Shown here in pieces: positions 16,219 to 24,209 of a stretch of DNA of 32,584 nucleotides. Both the position numbers and the translations under genes were made by a program. Source of the stretch: Methylococcaceae bacterium (lineage in GTDB: Bacteria > Pseudomonadota > Gammaproteobacteria > Methylococcales > Methylococcaceae); the NCBI GenBank assembly GCA_028711365.1, contig JAQTSI010000012.1, positions 1 through 32,584 of the forward strand, written 5' to 3'. The notes under the pieces were generated by a model. That model had not been told where the DNA came from and searched no databases. It worked only from the letters and a program-made list of their open reading frames with translations. The stretch's first letter is position 1; the number at the start of each line of letters is the position of its first letter.

Positions 16219-18474
16219 TCAGCGCAGGGCCTGTTGCAGATGGGCGATGAATTCCTCCGCTCCCATTTTACCCACCAGGCGAAACGCCTTCCTTTCCTCG
16301 CCGTCCGCGCCGAACCACAGGGTGGCGGGGGGGCCGAACAAGCCGTAGCGTTGCAGCAGGGCCTTGCTTTCATCCGAATTATCGGTCACGTCGGCCTGGA
16401 GCAGGAGCAGGCCATCCAGCGCCTTGCGCACCCGGGGATCGGCGAAGGTTTCCTTCTCCATCTCCTTGCAGGACACACACCAGTCGGCGTAATAATCGAG
16501 CATGACCGGGCGGCCTTCGGATCGGGCGGTCTGCAACCGGGCTTCCAGTTCGGCGACCGAGCCGATCTTGCGGAAAGCCGTCTGCGCCTTGACCTCCGCA
16601 CAGGCGCCGGCGGTGATGACGCCCTTCATGGGTTGCAGGGGATCGCCGCTGCCGTTGGCCACGCCGATGAGCATCAACACGCCGTAAGCCAGCATGGCCA
16701 CGCCCACCCCTTTCCACAGCTTGCGCCAGCCGGATGAGCCGGTCGGCAAGGCGTCCAGCGCACTCATGAAAATGGCGGGGACGATCAGCAGCATGGCCCA
16801 CAGGAACAGGGTGACCGACGCCGGCAGGATGCGGTCCAGCAGCCACACCGCCACCGCCAGCATGCCCACGCCGAATCCCGCCTTGATGGCGTTCATCCAT
16901 ACCCCGGCGCGCGGCAGCAGCTTGCCGGCGGAAGAGCCGATGATGAGCAGGGGAACCCCCATGCCCAAGCCCATGGCGAACAGGGCCAGCCCGCCCAGCA
17001 CGGCGTCGCCGGTCTGGCCGATGTAGATCAGCGCACCGGCCAGGGGCGCGGCCATGCAGGGCCCGACGATGAGGGCGGAGAGCGCGCCCATGATTCCCGC
17101 TCCCAGCAAGGTGCCGCCCTTCTGCTGATGACTCAGCGCCACGACCCGGGTCTGGATGAAGGAAGGCATTTGCAGTTCGTAAAAGCCGAACATGGACAAG
17201 GCCAAGACCACGAACAGTCCGCTGAAAGCGGCGAGTACCCAGGGATTTTGGAACGCCGCCTGAAGGTTGCCGCCGAACAGCCCGGCCAGCACGCCGAATG
17301 CGGTATAGGCCAGGGAAGCGGCCAGCACATAGCTGAGGGACAACAAAAAGGCGCGGGACGTGCTGAGCTTGTGGCCATGGCCGACGATGATGCCGGACAG
17401 GATGGGGATCATCGGGAAGATGCAGGGGCTGAACGCCATCAGCAGCCCGAAACCGAAGAAGCTCGCGGCGATCCAGACGATGGAATCATTTTTCAACGAA
17501 TCGGCGATGCGGTCCTGCTCGGGGGCGGGCGCTCCATCCGCCGGCAGCCTCGCCGGTTTGACGGCTTTCGGGGGAGCGGAAGTGAGCGGGGGCAGATGCG
17601 GCGTGACCATCTTTTCCATCAGCGGATAACACACCCCTTTTTCCGCGCAGCCCTGGTATTTCGCCTGCAAGACGATATCGAGAGTATCCGCTGCGCTGCG
17701 ATTCAAGGGCAGATCGAAACCCACCGCATGATGGAATATCTCCATGGGCCCATGTTCTTCCTGCCTACTCTCGCCACGGGGGATGTCCGCCGCGCCCAGC
17801 GCCACGCCTGTCATTCCCGGCAGGGCGAACTGGAAACGCTCGCGGTAGAGGTAATAGCCTTCGGCGATTTGCCATTCCACATGCAAGGTGTTGGCGTCTT
17901 TCACCTCAGCCAGGAAATGAAACGCCTGATCCGGCGGGAGCAGTTCGTCCTGCTCCAGGCGCTTGAACGTCTGGGTGAGCTTGGCGAGCGGGTCCGCAGG
18001 CGACAGGCTCGCTTCGGCGGAAACCGCAGGCAGGCTTAGCAGCACCTTCTGCTTATAGGGCGGAAAACACACGCCGGCGTCGGCGCAACCCTGGGAGGTG
18101 ATTTCCAGCTCCACCGTGCGGGTAGCCGGATCACCGCGCAGGATCGGCACCGCCATGACGATGGAACCGCGGTAAATCTCCATCTCGCCGAAGAATTCGT
18201 CGTGCTTTTTCTCGCCAGCGGGAAGCTGCGCCTCGCCCAAGCTCACGCCCAGCGTTTTCGAAGCGAATTTGAATTTGTTACGGTAGAGGTAATAACCCTT
18301 GGCGATATCCCAGGCCAATTCGGCTTTATCGGCCGTTTTCGCGCCGACTTCGAGGTGGAAGGCCCGCTCCGGCGGCAAGAGGTCGGCCGGGTCGAGAGCC
18401 CGGGCGGGGCCTGAACCCAGCAATATCGGGAAAATCAGGGCTACGAATCGGATGATAAGCATTGACTGATCCAT
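16219..18474 (-). CDS. dsbD: Thiol:disulfide interchange protein DsbD with two N-terminal DsbD-alpha domains
   Basis: Two nDsbD-like domains (QGCADAGVCFPP and QGCAEKGVCYPL), CcdA-like TM core (SPCIFPMIPILSG, VGPCMAAPLAGAL), C-terminal thioredoxin YADWCVSCKEME. Start may be the internal ATG at 18462. Confidence 0.93.
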   Translation of the reverse strand: MDQSMLIIRFVALIFPILLGSGPARALDPADLLPPERAFHLEVGAKTADKAELAWDIAKGYYLYRNKFKFASKTLGVSLGEAQLPAGEKKHDEFFGEMEIYRGSIVMAVPILRGDPATRTVELEITSQGCADAGVCFPPYKQKVLLSLPAVSAEASLSPADPLAKLTQTFKRLEQDELLPPDQAFHFLAEVKDANTLHVEWQIAEGYYLYRERFQFALPGMTGVALGAADIPRGESRQEEHGPMEIFHHAVGFDLPLNRSAADTLDIVLQAKYQGCAEKGVCYPLMEKMVTPHLPPLTSAPPKAVKPARLPADGAPAPEQDRIADSLKNDSIVWIAASFFGFGLLMAFSPCIFPMIPILSGIIVGHGHKLSTSRAFLLSLSYVLAASLAYTAFGVLAGLFGGNLQAAFQNPWVLAAFSGLFVVLALSMFGFYELQMPSFIQTRVVALSHQQKGGTLLGAGIMGALSALIVGPCMAAPLAGALIYIGQTGDAVLGGLALFAMGLGMGVPLLIIGSSAGKLLPRAGVWMNAIKAGFGVGMLAVAVWLLDRILPASVTLFLWAMLLIVPAIFMSALDALPTGSSGWRKLWKGVGVAMLAYGVLMLIGVANGSGDPLQPMKGVITAGACAEVKAQTAFRKIGSVAELEARLQTARSEGRPVMLDYYADWCVSCKEMEKETFADPRVRKALDGLLLLQADVTDNSDESKALLQRYGLFGPPATLWFGADGEERKAFRLVGKMGAEEFIAHLQQALR

Positions 18475-18764
18475 TGAAGATAATCGGGAAGGCCACGCTC
18501 GATGGAGACTGCGATGATTTCGGGAAGTTCATAAGGGTGGCGATCGCGCAGCCGTAGCTCGAGGCGGGAATAAGCTTCGGCTTCGGTCTTGATGAGCAGC
18601 AAAGCCTCCCGTTCGGACGCGATCCGCCCTTCCCAGGAATAGACCGAGGTCAGACCTGGCAGGATGTTGACGCAAGCGGCAAGATGCTCCTCGACCAGGA
18701 ATCTGGCCAGGGATTCGGCGGGCTCGCCCTCGGGACAGGTGCATAAAACTAGACAATATTCCAT
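18441..18764 (-). CDS. cutA: Divalent-cation tolerance protein CutA
   Basis: LVLCTCPEGEPAESLARFLVEEHLAACVNILPGLTSVYSWEGRIASEREALLLIKT...HPYELPEIIAVSIERGLPDYLQWI. Confidence 0.95.
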   Translation of the reverse strand: MEYCLVLCTCPEGEPAESLARFLVEEHLAACVNILPGLTSVYSWEGRIASEREALLLIKTEAEAYSRLELRLRDRHPYELPEIIAVSIERGLPDYLQWISQCLSSDS

Positions 18765-18816
18765 GGCTCTGGCACAAACGTGGGTTTTCGACCATTGTAA
18801 ACGTAGTGAGGTTTTG

Positions 18817-19242
18817 ATGAACATAGCGCAGAGTTTAATGCTGGCCTTGTTGGCCCTGCCCATCCTGGAGATTTACCTGCTCATCCAGATCGGCGGTCTG
18901 ATCGGTTTTTTGCCGACCTTATTGCTCTTGTTCGGTGCGGCTGGGCTGGGGACTTATCTGCTGCAGACCCAAGGCTGGTCCACCTGGATGCGCCTGCAGC
19001 AAAGCCTGGCAAGGGGTGAATCGCCGGCGAACGAATTGGTCAACGGCGCGGTGATCGTGGCCGGCGCCGCTTTATTGCTATTTCCGGGTTTTCTTTCCGA
19101 TGTGGCGGGTTTGCTCTGCCTGATCCCCCTTACCCGTCGCTGGATCGCGGCCTGGCTGGTGCAAAACCGCTTGGGAATGGGGCCGATGAAAGATCAGCAG
19201 GAGCCGAAGGTGATCGAAGGGGAATTCAAGCGGGACGACTGA
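18817..19242 (+). CDS. fxsA: FxsA-family membrane protein
   Basis: PILEIYLLIQIGGLIGFLPTLLLLFGAAGLGTYLLQTQG...AALLLFPGFLSDVAGLLCLIPLTRR. Confidence 0.9.
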   Translation: MNIAQSLMLALLALPILEIYLLIQIGGLIGFLPTLLLLFGAAGLGTYLLQTQGWSTWMRLQQSLARGESPANELVNGAVIVAGAALLLFPGFLSDVAGLLCLIPLTRRWIAAWLVQNRLGMGPMKDQQEPKVIEGEFKRDD

Positions 19243-19294
19243 TCGGGGGAGGCGGGAAAGGGCGGCAAAAGCCGCCCTGCCTTCGCGGCGAATC

Positions 19295-19546
19295 TCAATG
19301 GTGGCCGCAGCAAGATTTCGGCGCGGGGTCGTTGGGGTCGACACTGCTCCTGCCCAGTCCGGAATAAGCCGGGCACCAGCGCATGAAACCGGTGACCACC
19401 AACAGGGAACCGATCAACAACAGCGGAATATTGCCGAGGAACACGGAAATCAGCAATACCACGCTACCCGCGACGAAGCGGAGTTTCCGCTCCTTCTCGC
19501 CGATGTTGAGTTCCCGCTTCAGCATTTTCTTGAAATCGAAATTCAT
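19295..19546 (-). CDS. DUF2892-like (inner membrane YgaP-type) small membrane protein
   Basis: ATG at 19546 after taggaggcgatgcg. MNFDFKKMLKRELNIGEKERKLRFVAGSVVLLISVFLGNIPLLLIGSLLVVTGFMRWCPAYSGLGRSS...CCGHH*. Confidence 0.8.
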   Translation of the reverse strand: MNFDFKKMLKRELNIGEKERKLRFVAGSVVLLISVFLGNIPLLLIGSLLVVTGFMRWCPAYSGLGRSSVDPNDPAPKSCCGHH

Positions 19547-19636
19547 CGCATCGCCTCCTAAAGGAAAATTCGAAAATCTTCCGGATTCTGCAGCCTGAAT
19601 TGAAATTGTGCAAGCCGATTCCGGTAAAATGCCCGA

Positions 19637-21811
19637 ATGGATATTACCCCGATCATCGATTCCCTCAATTCCGCCCAGCGCATGGCGGTTACCGCCCCGC
19701 CCACCGCCTTGTTGGTGCTGGCCGGAGCCGGCAGCGGCAAGACCCGCGTCCTGGTCCACCGCATCGCCTGGCTGATGCAGGTGGAGCAGGTCTCCCCCAA
19801 CAGCATCCTGGCGGTCACTTTCACCAACAAGGCGGCGCGGGAAATGCGCGGTCGCATCGAGCAATTGCTGCATTTTCCCGCCGGCGGCATGTGGATAGGC
19901 ACCTTCCACGGCCTGGCCCATCGGCTGCTGCGCCGCCACGCCAGGGAAACCGGTCTGCCGGAAACTTTCCAGATCCTGGATTCGGACGACCAGCTTCGGC
20001 TCGTCAAGCGCATCCTGCGCGGGCTGGAATTGGACGAGGCGCGTTGGCCACCGCGCCAGGCGCAATGGTACATCAACGCCAACAAGGACGAGGGCCGCAG
20101 AGCCCGCCACCTGGCCGAGTCCTACGACCCTTTCGAGCGGCAGATGCAGCGCATCTACCGGGTCTATGAGGAGCAATGCGAGCGCGCCGGCCTGGTGGAT
20201 TTCGCCGAACTCCTGCTGCGCGCCCACGAATTCCTGCGCGACAACCCCGAGCCTTTGGCCCATTACCAGCGCCGCTTCCAGCATGTGTTGGTGGATGAAT
20301 TCCAGGACACCAACAGCATCCAGTATGCCTGGCTGAACCTGCTGACCGCGGGCCGTGACAACCTGTTCGTGGTGGGCGACGACGACCAATCCATCTATGG
20401 CTGGCGCGGCGCCCGCATCGAGAACCTGTACCAATTCCAGAAGGATTATCCCAACCACCAGATCGTCCGACTGGAGCAGAATTACCGCTCCACCGGCCAT
20501 ATCCTCGGCGCCGCCAACGCCCTCATCGCCAAAAACGAAGGCCGGCTGGGCAAGAACCTGTGGACCGACGGCGGTCCGGGCGAGCCCATCGCCATCTATG
20601 CCGCTTTCAACGAACAGGACGAAGCCTATTTCGCCGCCGACCGCATTCGCCAATGGTCGCAGGAAGGCCACAAACGCGCCGAAGCCGCCATTCTCTATCG
20701 CTCCAACGCCCAATCCCGCCAGTTCGAGGAAAAACTGATGGCGTTGGGGATTCCCTACCGGGTCTATGGCGGCTTGCGTTTCTTCGAACGACAGGAGATC
20801 AAGGACGCCCTGGCCTATCTGCGCCTGCTCTCCAACCGCAACGACGATCCTTCCTTCGAGCGGGTCATCAACACCCCGACCCGCGGCATCGGCGCACGCA
20901 GCCTGGAAACCCTCCGCGAACTGGCCCGCGACCAGGACGGCTCGCTGTGGCTGGCGGCGCAGATGCTGAGCCGTGGAAGCCATCTGCCGGCCAGGGCGCG
21001 CGGATTGGTGACGGCATTTTTGGATTTGATCGAATCCCTGGCCCGGCAATTGGCCGGCAAACCCCTGCAAGAGCAGGTCAAAGGGATCATCGAGAAATCC
21101 GGATTGATCGAGTTTTACCGCAAGGAAAAGAGCGAACAGGCCGAGACCCGGGTGGAGAACCTGGAGGAGCTGGTCAATGCCGCCCGCCAGTTCGAGAACG
21201 AGGCCCCGATGCTGGAAGAGGGGGAAGGGCTGAGCAAGCTCGATCAGTTCCTTTCCCATGCCGCGCTGGAAGCCGGCGATGCCCAAGGCGACCCGTTCGA
21301 GGATTGCGTCCAGTTGATGAGCCTGCATTCCGCCAAGGGGCTGGAATTCGATCTGGTCTTCATGGTCGGATTGGAAGAGGGATTGTTTCCTTCCATGCAA
21401 TCTTTGGAAGAGGCAGGCCGGCTGGAGGAGGAAAGAAGGCTGTGCTATGTCGGCATCACCCGGGCCAAGCAAAAGCTCTACCTCACCCATGCCGAATCCC
21501 GAAGGCTCTACGGCAAGGAAAACTATCCCCGTCCCTCCCGCTTTCTGCGCGAGATTCCGGTCGAGCACCTGCAGGAAATCCGCATGCGCGCCCAAATCAG
21601 CCGCCCGGTCCTGCCGGCGTCGACCTCATCCGGCGCGAGGCAGGCCGTCGGCGGCTTCAAGCTAGGCCAGCGCGTGGCCCACGCCAAATTCGGCGAAGGC
21701 GTCATCCTCCAGGCCGAAGGTGAAGGCGCCCAGGCCCGAGTGCAGGTCAATTTCGCCAGAGAAGGCGCCAAATGGCTGGTGCTGGCTTACGCCAACTTGC
21801 AGCCGGTTTGA
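19637..21811 (+). CDS. uvrD: DNA helicase II, UvrD/Rep superfamily 1
   Basis: LNSAQRMAVTAPPTALLVLAGAGSGKTRVLVHRIAWL, VDEFQDTNSIQY, VVGDDDQSIYGWRGA, LEQNYRST, LMSLHSAKGLEFDLVFMVGLEEGLFP, RRLCYVGITRA. Confidence 0.97.
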   Translation: MDITPIIDSLNSAQRMAVTAPPTALLVLAGAGSGKTRVLVHRIAWLMQVEQVSPNSILAVTFTNKAAREMRGRIEQLLHFPAGGMWIGTFHGLAHRLLRRHARETGLPETFQILDSDDQLRLVKRILRGLELDEARWPPRQAQWYINANKDEGRRARHLAESYDPFERQMQRIYRVYEEQCERAGLVDFAELLLRAHEFLRDNPEPLAHYQRRFQHVLVDEFQDTNSIQYAWLNLLTAGRDNLFVVGDDDQSIYGWRGARIENLYQFQKDYPNHQIVRLEQNYRSTGHILGAANALIAKNEGRLGKNLWTDGGPGEPIAIYAAFNEQDEAYFAADRIRQWSQEGHKRAEAAILYRSNAQSRQFEEKLMALGIPYRVYGGLRFFERQEIKDALAYLRLLSNRNDDPSFERVINTPTRGIGARSLETLRELARDQDGSLWLAAQMLSRGSHLPARARGLVTAFLDLIESLARQLAGKPLQEQVKGIIEKSGLIEFYRKEKSEQAETRVENLEELVNAARQFENEAPMLEEGEGLSKLDQFLSHAALEAGDAQGDPFEDCVQLMSLHSAKGLEFDLVFMVGLEEGLFPSMQSLEEAGRLEEERRLCYVGITRAKQKLYLTHAESRRLYGKENYPRPSRFLREIPVEHLQEIRMRAQISRPVLPASTSSGARQAVGGFKLGQRVAHAKFGEGVILQAEGEGAQARVQVNFAREGAKWLVLAYANLQPV

Positions 21812-21981
21812 TCGCGTGTTTGAGGACGAGAGGTTGCTCTGCCATCGACATCCCTAAGTTCTCGCCGGGCATGGCGTTGAATCGCAACCGAGACCAACAG
21901 TCGACAAAATATGGCCCATGCCCTAGGATGATGACCTAGCCTTCTATTCAACTCATTCATACGGTTCAGCTCGGCCTCACA

Positions 21982-23007
21982 ATGTACGGTGCGCATCACT
22001 CCGATCCCCAATACTCGGTCAGCGTCGTCGCTCCGGCGCGGTTGCACATGGGTTTCATCGACATGGGCGGCAGCTTGGGCAGGAAGTTCGGCAGCATCGG
22101 CGTGGGCATCAATGAAATCGCCACCCGCCTGAGCATCACCGGAGCCGATGACTTGGACGCCGAAGGCCCCTGCGCCGGACGGGCCATCGAGGCCGCGCGC
22201 AAATTCGCCAACATCCACGGTCTACCCGCCCGCGTCGCGATCCGCACCTATCAGACGATCCCCGAGCATGTGGGCTTGGGTTCCGGCACCCAGCTCGCCC
22301 TGGCGGTGGGGATGGGCTTGGCTTGCTTCCACGGACTGGATCTGCCCGTGCGCGAGGTCGCCAAAACCATCGAACGCGGTGCGCGTTCCGGCATCGGCAT
22401 CGCCGTATTCGAACAGGGCGGCTTGATCGTCGACGGTGGGCGTGGGCCGGATACGCTGACCCCACCGGTGATCGCGCGCATGGAAATTCCATCTACATGG
22501 CGCTTCATCCTGGTCTTCGACTGGCGCGGCCAGGGATTGCACGGCAAACAGGAAGTCGAGGCTTTCAACACCCTGCCGCCCTTTTCGGTCGGTGAAACTG
22601 CAAAACTCTGCCATCTGTTGCTGATGCGCGCCTTGCCGGCTCTGGCGGAAGGCGACATCGCCGGTTTCGGCTCGGTCATCACCGAATTGCAGAATTCCGT
22701 CGGTGATCATTTCGCCCCCGTTCAGGGCGGACGTTTCACCAGCCCTGAGGTAGGGGAGGCGTTGGCTTGGCTGGCTTTGCAGGGCGCGGTGGGTATAGGC
22801 CAAAGCTCATGGGGACCGACCGGCTTCTGTCTGGTGGAGAGTCCCCAACGCGCCGATGATCTGGTGAGCCAGGCTGGCCGGCTCTGGAGCGGGCTGGACT
22901 TCCTGGCCGCCAGCGCCCGCAATCGCGGCGCGGAGATAGTGCGTGAGATTTCCGATTCCCGTTATGCGCCAATTTCGGCTGCGAATGGAGTCAGCAAGAT
23001 TTTATAG
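21982..23007 (+). CDS. Beta-ribofuranosylaminobenzene 5'-phosphate synthase (H4MPT biosynthesis, GHMP-kinase superfamily)
   Basis: SVVAPARLHMGFIDMGGSLGRKFGSIGVGINE, IPEHVGLGSGTQLALAVG, ARSGIGIAVFEQGGLIVDGG, GIGQSSWGPTGFCLV. Confidence 0.9.
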   Translation: MYGAHHSDPQYSVSVVAPARLHMGFIDMGGSLGRKFGSIGVGINEIATRLSITGADDLDAEGPCAGRAIEAARKFANIHGLPARVAIRTYQTIPEHVGLGSGTQLALAVGMGLACFHGLDLPVREVAKTIERGARSGIGIAVFEQGGLIVDGGRGPDTLTPPVIARMEIPSTWRFILVFDWRGQGLHGKQEVEAFNTLPPFSVGETAKLCHLLLMRALPALAEGDIAGFGSVITELQNSVGDHFAPVQGGRFTSPEVGEALAWLALQGAVGIGQSSWGPTGFCLVESPQRADDLVSQAGRLWSGLDFLAASARNRGAEIVREISDSRYAPISAANGVSKIL

Positions 23008-23166
23008 GCCGCGATAGGTCATTGATCGTCATCAGCGACTCATGCCATACCGACCCATACCCGCTTATCCGGTCATCCCGGATAATGGGTGATATTCTTT
23101 AAATCCAAAGGCTTGTTTCAAGCACATCGCCATTGATGCGAGTACCGGAAAAAATCATTCCCGCCA

Positions 23167-23194
23167 ATGACATCTCTCAAAAACGCGCTATATT
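23167..23194 (+). promoter_or_regulatory. Sigma70-like promoter candidate, secreted peptide gene 1
   Basis: aTGACA (23167-23172), 16-nt spacer, TATATT (23189-23194); layout conserved at the second gene. Confidence 0.5.
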
Positions 23195-23231
23195 CAATCA
23201 ACATTCATGCTTTATCGGAACGGAGGTTGCC

Positions 23232-23534
23232 ATGAAAGCTGCATCCCTATTCAAGATCTTGTCTTTGCCTATCGCAATGCTGCTATGGCTTGCCGTACAG
23301 CAGCCGGCTTTTGCCTATCATGACTATGGACGACATCATCACCATCGTCGTCACGGTTGGCATCCTCCATCCCCTCCGCTTCCCCCTCCCATCAGAATCG
23401 CGCCTCCGGCTCCCTTCCCACCCGTCCCATTACCCCGCATGCCCCGCATTCCGCCGCCACCCATGGGGGGGCCGCCGCCAGGCATGCCTCCACAAATGAT
23501 GCCGCCCCCGCCGCCGCCTGGTCCTCCGCGTTGA
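23232..23534 (+). CDS. Secreted His/Pro-rich small protein (signal peptide + low-complexity mature region)
   Basis: SD cggagg; MKAASLFKILSLPIAMLLWLAVQQPAFA / YHDYGRHHHHRRHGWHPPSPPLPPPIRIAPPAPFPPVPLPRMPRIPPPPMGG...PPPPPPGPPR*. Confidence 0.7.
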   Translation: MKAASLFKILSLPIAMLLWLAVQQPAFAYHDYGRHHHHRRHGWHPPSPPLPPPIRIAPPAPFPPVPLPRMPRIPPPPMGGPPPGMPPQMMPPPPPPGPPR

Positions 23535-23551
23535 AGATCAACCGGACGAGA

Positions 23552-23579
23552 ATGACATCTTGCAAAAATAAGCTATATT
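23552..23579 (+). promoter_or_regulatory. Sigma70-like promoter candidate, secreted peptide gene 2
   Basis: aTGACA (23552-23557), 16-nt spacer, TATATT (23574-23579); same layout as the upstream copy. Confidence 0.5.
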
Positions 23580-23617
23580 CAACTAGCGTTCATGACTCGT
23601 CAGTAACGGAGGTTGAC

Positions 23618-23923
23618 ATGAAACCTGCATCCACACTCAAATTACTGTTTTTGCCCATCGCCCTATTGTTATGGCTCTTCATACAGCAGCCGGCTTTTGC
23701 CCAGGAAGGCTATGGGCGCCCTCATCACCCGCCTCACGGTGGATATTACGAGCCTCATGGAGGGCATCGCCCACCTCACGGTGGATATTATGATCATCGC
23801 GGGGGACATCGTCCGCCTCACGGGGGATATTATGATCATCGCGGAGGGCATCGCCCGCCTCACGATGGATATTATGATCCTCGCGGGGGGCATCGCCCGC
23901 CACACTATCGTGGACCGCGCTGA
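23618..23923 (+). CDS. Secreted His/Gly/Tyr/Pro-rich small protein with 14-aa tandem repeats
   Basis: SD acggagg; MKPASTLKLLFLPIALLLWLFIQQPAFA / QEGYGRPHH then units of PPHGGYYDHRGGHR. Confidence 0.72.
   Translation: MKPASTLKLLFLPIALLLWLFIQQPAFAQEGYGRPHHPPHGGYYEPHGGHRPPHGGYYDHRGGHRPPHGGYYDHRGGHRPPHDGYYDPRGGHRPPHYRGPR
23729..23923 (+). repeat. In-frame 42-bp tandem repeat (four full units plus a partial one)
   Basis: Units at 23729, 23771, 23813 and 23855, each encoding P-P-H-[GD]-G-Y-Y-[DE]-[HP]-[RH]-G-G-H-R; partial unit from 23897. Confidence 0.9.
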
Positions 23924-23950
23924 GCAGCATTCGGTAAAACTTTTATCCGC

Positions 23951-23989
23951 TGGGCCCGACGGAAAGCGTACAATCAGCGTCGGGCCTAG
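23951..23989 (+). terminator. Hairpin after secreted peptide gene 2, possible terminator
   Basis: gggcccgacg...cgtcgggcct inverted repeat; no obvious T-run. Confidence 0.35.
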
Positions 23990-24086
23990 TATTCTCCCGT
24001 AAGGCGCCGAAGACTTCCCGGGCACCGGCTTCCATCCCGGATGCCTACCTCTTCCGGAACGATTTTCGCTCGAACCAGTCCTAATT

Positions 24087-24111
24087 CCAGGCAGACGATG
24101 AGTCTGCCTGG
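24087..24111 (+). other. Perfect 10-bp stem / 5-nt loop hairpin upstream of ftsH
   Basis: ccaggcagac gatga gtctgcctgg. Confidence 0.4.
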
Positions 24112-24209
24112 GTTGTTGTGAATGAAGTAAATGCCAGCCCTTCGAAATTTTCCACAGATTTTTCTCAACTTGTCCCCCGGAATCCCACCGACCTTAGGGA
24201 GTGCATGAA

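Noticed and set aside
19547-21595. Minus-strand 766-aa ORF antisense to uvrD
   Set aside because: High-GC antisense open frame; only the C-terminal part from ATG 19546 (DUF2892-like) has SD and recognisable character.
23065-23093. Hairpin acccgcttatccgg...ccggataatgggt downstream of beta-RFAP synthase as a terminator
   Set aside because: Stem is good but no T-run follows; not confident enough to list as a feature.
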